NCBI GenBank assembly: GCA_028023455.1 | Contig: JAQFVV010000113.1 | Location: 372,001-436,000, forward strand | DNA: 64,000 nt | Origin: Epiperipatus broadwayi | Lineage: Eukaryota; Onychophora; Udeonychophora; Euonychophora; Peripatidae | Direction: 5' to 3' | Shown here: positions 58,849-64,000 of the stretch, in pieces | Position numbering within the stretch: position 1 is the stretch's first letter | How the letters are laid out: each line of letters starts with the position of its first letter | Made by a program: the position numbers and the translations under genes | The notes under the pieces: generated by a model | The model's input: the letters and a program-made list of their open reading frames with translations, nothing else | Told to the model about the DNA's origin: nothing | Database searches by the model: none

Positions 58849-59345
58849 TTCATCTCACCAAATATTTTAAACAAAATTGAGAATATAAGGAATAACAATA
58901 GTTGGATTGTGCTACCATATTTACCACACATTAAAAATAAAATTGCAAAGATCTGTACAATATATTTAACACGGAATTTAGAAAGCCAATCAATTTAAAT
59001 AGACCAATTAATAATACAAAGGACAAAATACACAAATTGGATAAGCCTAACATGTTATATGTTGTAAGATGCAGTCAAAAAGACTATCCCCACACATACT
59101 ACAGTGAAACAAAAGTAAATCTGAAAACAAGAATTACATAACACACCTTGATGTATAAAAAAAAGCAAAGACTGATTTGACTAATACATCAGTATTTTAC
59201 AATCATGAAATACAACATAGATATAGTTTTGATCCTAGTATTATTACAATAATATGTGAAGAGAAAAAGCAATAGGAAACAAAATTAAAGAAGTATGGTT
59301 CATTGCACAAAATGAATACATAATGAATGAAAGACTTAACAGTAT
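58849..59345 (+). pseudogene. Penelope-like family C, linker and GIY-YIG, right member of pair
   Basis: Plus strand: SWIVLPYLPHIKNKIAKI (the LPYI region between RT and nuclease in Penelope-like proteins), LYVVRCSQKDYPHTYYSETK, VNLKTRI, then HTLM and further broken pieces matching the minus copy. Its 5' end abuts that of the minus copy near 58849. Confidence 0.7.
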
Positions 59346-59460
59346 TCAAATGAACAAAAAATGAGTCTTTTCAGCAGAATAACTGTGATTATGACCAATG
59401 CACATCAAAAGTATACTCAGCTTAATTAATTTCAATCAATACATTTAAACTCTGTTTTGG

Positions 59461-59622
59461 TATATATATATATAATCAAAATTACTCCAAATTCAAAAAT
59501 CAACCAAACTAGCCAAGAAAATAAAATCTACAACACAACCAATGGTTTCATTGCTACAAGTCGATTTTATTTTCTTGTCTAGTTTTGTTGAGTTTTGGAT
59601 TTGGGGGTAATTTTGATTATTT
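59461..59622. mobile_element. Short foldback element
   Basis: ATAATCAAAATTACTCCAAA and AAGAAAATAAAATC on the left are mirrored by GATTTTATTTTCTTG and GGTAATTTTGATTAT on the right, with a loop near 59540-59565. Confidence 0.65.
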
Positions 59623-59682
59623 ATTGACTAGTTTAGCTTTATATTTTTAATGTTTATACATATGTTGATATGAAGATTTTCA

Positions 59683-60797
59683 CGGGTTGCATATATAAAA
59701 GGCATATTTTGTGGGTTCATCCATGTTAAAAATTTAAATATTTATATACCGACATTTTGACTTGATCACACAAGTCATCTACTGGGTGATAAAACATAAA
59801 AAAGACGTTTGTAGAGGTGCTACAATCACTGATTTGAAAAAAACGTTAAAGTTCCACCAATAGCAAAAATGTTAAATTAAGAATGTTTTTTAAAAAAATC
59901 TTTCCAAATAGGAGAAAGTTTGCATGTATCATCTCGCTCATTGATACAATCTGGCCTTTTATGTATCTTAATGGTTTTTCTGATTTTGCACTGGTAGAGA
60001 TTATCACATCTGGGTAAGATCCTGGTACTAGAAAAATCAATTTTATGACCTGAATCTATAGTATGGAGTGAGAGTGCTAATGATGATGAGTGTTGTTTAA
60101 CTGCATTAGCATGCTCATCTCTCCTAACACTGATGTGATGATTACTCATACCTATGTAAGAAGCTTTACAATTTTCACATGAGATTTGATAAACACCATG
60201 AGATTCAAGAGGGACTGAATCCTTAGGCTTGGTTATTTATTATATTGCTGATCTTTTGATAAGTAGAAAATGCTGTATTTATATTACAGCATTTTAATAT
60301 ATGTCCAATATTGTCTGTAGTTCCTTTTATATATGGAACACAAATACTAATAGCTGATTATCAACTTTTTGTTTCCTATTTTGTCCATTTTGGGCTTGAA
60401 ATAAGGCTTGTTTAATAAATTTATAATTATAACTATTTGCTAATAAAACACTATTAATATGATTTATTTCTTCTTTCAGATGTGACTTATCTGAAAGGTT
60501 AATTGCTTTATTTAAAAGACTTTTGGCTTCAGAAACTATCTGAGTTGGGTGATTATGAGAATGTAAATATCTGTCCATGTGTGTATTCTTTTTGTAAATT
60601 GAAAAAGATAAATTATTTGGTGTTCTGGTGACTAGAACATCAAGAAAAGGGAGTTTTTCATCAAAACCCATCTCTATTGTAAATTTAATATGAGGATGCA
60701 TATTATTTAAATGTAAGAAAAAAATCATTTATAATTTATTTTTTCCATGTTGCCATATGACAAAAGTGTCATCTATGTATCTGAACCAAGTGAGAGG
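59683..60797 (-). pseudogene. Penelope-like family D, RT end, GIY-YIG and tail, left member of pair
   Basis: The minus strand begins KPLTWFRYIDDTFVIWQHGK (catalytic YIDD of the RT). Then, after a stop and frameshift: HPHIKFTIEMGFDEKLPFLD, VLVTRTPNNLSFSIYKKNTH, MDRYLHSHNHPTQ. The nuclease follows: VYQISCENCKASYIGMSNHH, ISVRRDEHANAVKQHSSS, SGHKIDFSSTRIL, RKTIKIHKRPDCINERDDTC. The tail runs to about 59683. It is the best-preserved protein of the four Penelope-like loci, though 5' truncated and interrupted. Confidence 0.82.
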
Positions 60798-61075
60798 TTT
60801 TAAAAGGCCAGATTGTATCAATAAGCGAGCTGATACATGCAAACTTTCTCATATTTGGAAAGATTTTTTTTAAAAAAAACATTCTTACTTTAACATTTTT
60901 GCTATTAGTGTAACTTTAACGTTTTTTTCAAATCAGTGATTGTAGCACCTCTACGATCGTCTTTCTACATTTTATTACCGAGTAAATGACTTATGTGATC
61001 AAGTCGAAATGTCGGTATATAAATATATAAATTTTTAACATGGATGAACCCGCAAAATATATCTTTTATATATAT
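60798..61075 (+). pseudogene. Penelope-like family D, right member of pair (nuclease end and tail)
   Basis: Plus strand: KRPDCINKRADTCKLSHIWK, DFF, then the tail, which is the inverse of 59683-59900. The 5' break lies at the very codon (KRP) where the minus-strand copy also begins, so the two are joined head to head near 60797. The tail has GACTTATGTGATCAAGTCGA followed by AATGTC, a stem-plus-GAAA pattern similar to the 3' half of a hammerhead. Confidence 0.75.
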
Positions 61076-61600
61076 AACATTGAACTTAATATAATTAGAA
61101 AAAATTTGAACTCAGCCTTTCAAACTTCCTACAGCTACCCATTCCATCTTATACAACCAATATACATAAACACATTCATGTGAAAAAGATAAATAATCTT
61201 CAATATATGTATTTTGTAATGAAACAACCCTCATCAGTTGACTCAGATCATCTCTCACACACATATATGATCAATGCTCATTTTATATTAAGATAGCAAA
61301 TCTTCAAATTTTAATGGACAGGCTTAAATCTTCTTCACTCCTGACTCTTCAACCATCTATATCATCGACAATCTTATGATGGGACCCTCAAAACCCTTGC
61401 TGATGCCAATATACTCTGATCCCTCAAATATAGAGTCTTAATATATCCATTTAAATACACAGAAGAGGGATGTGAAAAATACACTTTGAATATTTAATAT
61501 TTAAATACAAGTATCTTATCTATACTGAACTTAATATAATTAGGTAGGATTTGAACTCAGACTTACAAGCTCCCTACAGCTATCTACCCCATCATTTTAT
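61075..61600 (-). repeat. R2 repeat unit with flanking tRNA-like tails (retrozyme-like)
   Basis: Read on the minus strand: a tail with GTAGATAGCTGTAGG and TGAGTTCAAATCCTACC (B-box-like) at about 61597-61520, a spacer, a block with TGGTTGAAGAGT and AAGCCTGTCCATTAAA (about 61400-61285), the hammerhead (61245-61198), then the tail again (about 61150-61075, with GGCTGAGTTCAAATTT). Both tails continue into CTAATTATATTAAGTTCA. The tail-to-tail spacing is about 450 bases. A once-repeated monomer with a hammerhead is the arrangement of animal retrozymes and hammerhead SINEs; that assignment is inference. Confidence 0.5.
61198..61245 (-). ncRNA. Hammerhead-derived copy, R2 family, second core box mutated
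   Basis: On the minus strand UCAA precedes CTGATGA and UUGA follows the cleavage position, so stem I pairs. Stem II is decayed and GAAA has become AAAA. It is probably inactive, but it shows the family layout: block, ribozyme, tRNA-like tail. Confidence 0.45.
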
Positions 61601-64000
61601 TTTTATATTAAAATTAATAAAATTTATTTATATCACAAATTCATTACCTTATTTTAGCTTTCTACATTCCTGACTAAAATTGACTTCAATAGTCAGAATT
61701 AATTCCTGTATCTTTAAATATCTTCCCAGATAAAAATAATATATTTCATTTCTTCACTATGCATTTGTTTTAGTTTTATATTTACATAATTTCTTAAAAG
61801 ATGACTACATAGAGACACTATTCTTTAAAACATATATTGGCTATGAATATCAATATCCCAAAAATATTTTTACAATTCCATACATTTAGCAATATCTATA
61901 TTTTGATTATATACAGTGATTTTTTAAAAATTTTATAATATTTTAAATTGATTCTTGCTAAATATTTTACTATAACATTACATATCTATTAAACATCATT
62001 TTGAGTCAAACACCAGTCCGACTTAAACTATGTTACTTAATTGTTATGAAGGAGCTATTTTCACTCAATACTAAATATAAGTAAAATGTAAAACAACCTT
62101 TAATTAAAACATTTTCAATGTAAGTAATTCACCTTTAGTTCCACAAAGTAAAACAATGAAGTCCATCATTATTCATTAGGTTTTCAGAATACAGTGGATA
62201 TACTGGCTATACTGGATGGCTACCCAAATTATCTATTAGTCTCTGAAAAATAGATAACATGGATTAAAATTTAAACATCTTTCAACACTTCCTAACTTTA
62301 ATGTAAATCCTAGGTCATAAACAGGAAAGGCAGAAGTACTGATATATCAACCATAGAACATTTGCTTGAATATAATTATTTAAATAACAGTAAAATTGTA
62401 ATTCTGAACCCAAAATTGAAACAATATCCTGACTTTGATAAAGAATATTTTAGTCATTTTAATTACTTTTTTATAACTTGAAAAACGCACACAACATACT
62501 TTTATATGTATATACATAACAATAAAAACTACAAATGATTAACTGAAAGAATACTAAAGTGAACAAAAATGTTTAATATTTCATATCTTTTTTTGTCAAT
62601 ATTTTATTCTTTATTCATTCATTTGATTAGAACATATTTACATAAATGCCATTCTTTTCTTACTAAGCCCTAGTTATGCTTTCATGTAGAAAAATATATT
62701 TTCTTTGATTATAAATATAAAAAATAGGCTAATGGTAATAACAAGAATGAATTATATTTCAATATTATATTAATTATACATAATAAAAATAATAATTGCA
62801 TCATATTATATATCCATAGGTACTCAGAATTATTTCTTCTTGCGTTAGTTTCAAAAAAGACTAGTTTTTAAATAGGAGTTTGATGCTCCAATGAATAAGC
62901 TTATTAAAAAGTTGCAGTCATTAAATAATCATGTGACAAATTCAAAACACTTTAAATAGTAATATTGGTGTTTAATGTTTACTAGGAATACTTATAATAG
63001 AAAGAGAAAATATATATAAAAAAGAGTAAGATAAATATTTTTTTCTCTTTTCAGTAATTTTATTTATTTGCTATTTTGTTGTTAAAAAAGAAGAGAGAAG
63101 TAAGTAGACTTTAAAAAGGGGTTTATTAATTCTCAAAATGAAAAAAAGGTATTATTATTTTTAAAACATTGTTATCTATTAATTTAAAAAAGAATTTTTT
63201 TCTCTCTTTCTCTCTCTAAAAAAATGAAACATGTTTTCCAAATTAAAGTATAAATAAAGTGTTAACCAATTTAAAGTAATTAAGAAAGAAAAGAGCAACA
63301 TCAAAATTTTTTTAATAATTAAGATATAAAAAAGAAAAATAATCTTTTACGATAAATCAACTGGTCAAGGCTTAATGCTGTCATTTTTGAGGTAGTCAAT
63401 ATGATTGGATGATTATTAAAAACACTCAGAAAAAAGAAGATAGTGTGGCAGGAGAATGCAGTAAACTTCAATGTCTGGTTAGTAGTAGTCTAATTCTGGT
63501 GAGTTGAAAAGTGAAAAGTTAAGCTTGTAGTCTGAAATTAAACTGACCCCACAATTAGTTAAAAAAATGATTTTGGAAATGTAACTTATAAGAACCATTT
63601 GGTAATCTTTAATTAAAAATGGAGCATTACCAGCCTAATTATGTAGTTACTTTCATAATGTAGGACAAGAAAAGACTCCTGGGAGACACTATCAATAAAC
63701 CTTATCTATTAATCCAATCAAAATTATGACTGTTTCATCATATGCCAACCTTAGTGAATTATTAAACTAGAGGCTAATGTTACCTTGAATGAATTATTAA
63801 ACTGGAAACTTATGACAATCTAACAATGAAATGATTATACTAGAAATTTTGTTATACTAGAAAGAAGAGCTAACCTGATAGAAAATATTTTTTAATATTG
63901 TATTTGTGTTAACCTAAAATAAAAATACTTGTTAATCTAAAATTTGGGGCTACACAAAGAAAATTTTAATGGAAGAACTTTTGATGATAAAGATTATTAA
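61601..64000. other. AT-rich sequence, one imperfect tandem repeat
   Basis: 63745-63870 has about three imperfect units of 35-45 bases (GAATTATTAAACTAGAGGC, GAATTATTAAACTGGAAAC). I could not find the expected upstream TPR exon here. Confidence 0.4.

Overview
This window is a very AT-rich (by eye roughly a quarter G+C), gene-poor piece of a eukaryotic, almost certainly invertebrate animal genome. The evidence is spliced exons with GT/AG borders, long introns, RTE, CR1/Jockey-like and Penelope-like retroelements, a Merlin transposase relic, tRNA-derived SINEs and long microsatellites. I cannot name the species. The only host gene I can support lies on the minus strand. It has two short exons, at 50288-50429 and 22183-22287. 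They join in phase and continue a 34-residue tetratricopeptide (TPR) register, so the 28 kb between them reads as one giant intron, and much of the rest of the window is probably intron of the same gene.

Layout. 0.4-3.6 kb: direct repeats and two inverted copies of a hammerhead-ribozyme repeat (family R2), plus a foldback. 4.4-5.2 kb: Merlin transposase pseudogene. 6.46-6.77 kb: pure (ATT)105. 8.5-8.8 kb: foldback. 9.7-11.5 kb: eroded LINE. 13.4-16.3 kb: Penelope-like tail carrying a TTAA-flanked insertion, then the 5' half of an RTE element. 17.9-19.0 kb: GC-richer island with a TATA/initiator promoter pattern. 20.5-22.1 kb: cluster of hammerhead-bearing palindromes (family R1). 22.2 kb: TPR exon. 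22.5-30.5 kb: four tRNA-like SINE copies. 31.3-32.8 kb: CR1/Jockey-like LINE. 33.1-35.7 kb: foldback, then a head-to-head Penelope-like pair with a second TTAA insertion. 37 kb: RTE 3' end. 39.07 kb: the best hammerhead ribozyme of the window. 40.0-42.5 kb: Penelope-like element with RT and GIY-YIG parts, again with an inverted partner. 43.5-44.5 kb: repeat, repeat, inverted-repeat array. 46-48 kb: RTE pieces. 48-58 kb: more R1 palindromes and RTE 3' ends around the second TPR exon. 58.7-61.6 kb: two more head-to-head Penelope-like pairs and an R2 repeat with flanking tRNA-like tails.

The most interesting content is RNA. Two unrelated repeat families carry type I hammerhead ribozymes with a minimal stem III. 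R1 has nine copies, five with intact core boxes, and a stem II pair that switches between G-C and A-U across copies. R2 has four copies, one almost ideal. R1 ribozymes sit in the arms of palindromic elements and point outward. R2 shows a tandem-unit arrangement that recalls animal retrozymes. Four Penelope-like loci are all arranged 5' end to 5' end. No protein-coding operon, CRISPR, rRNA or true tRNA gene was found.
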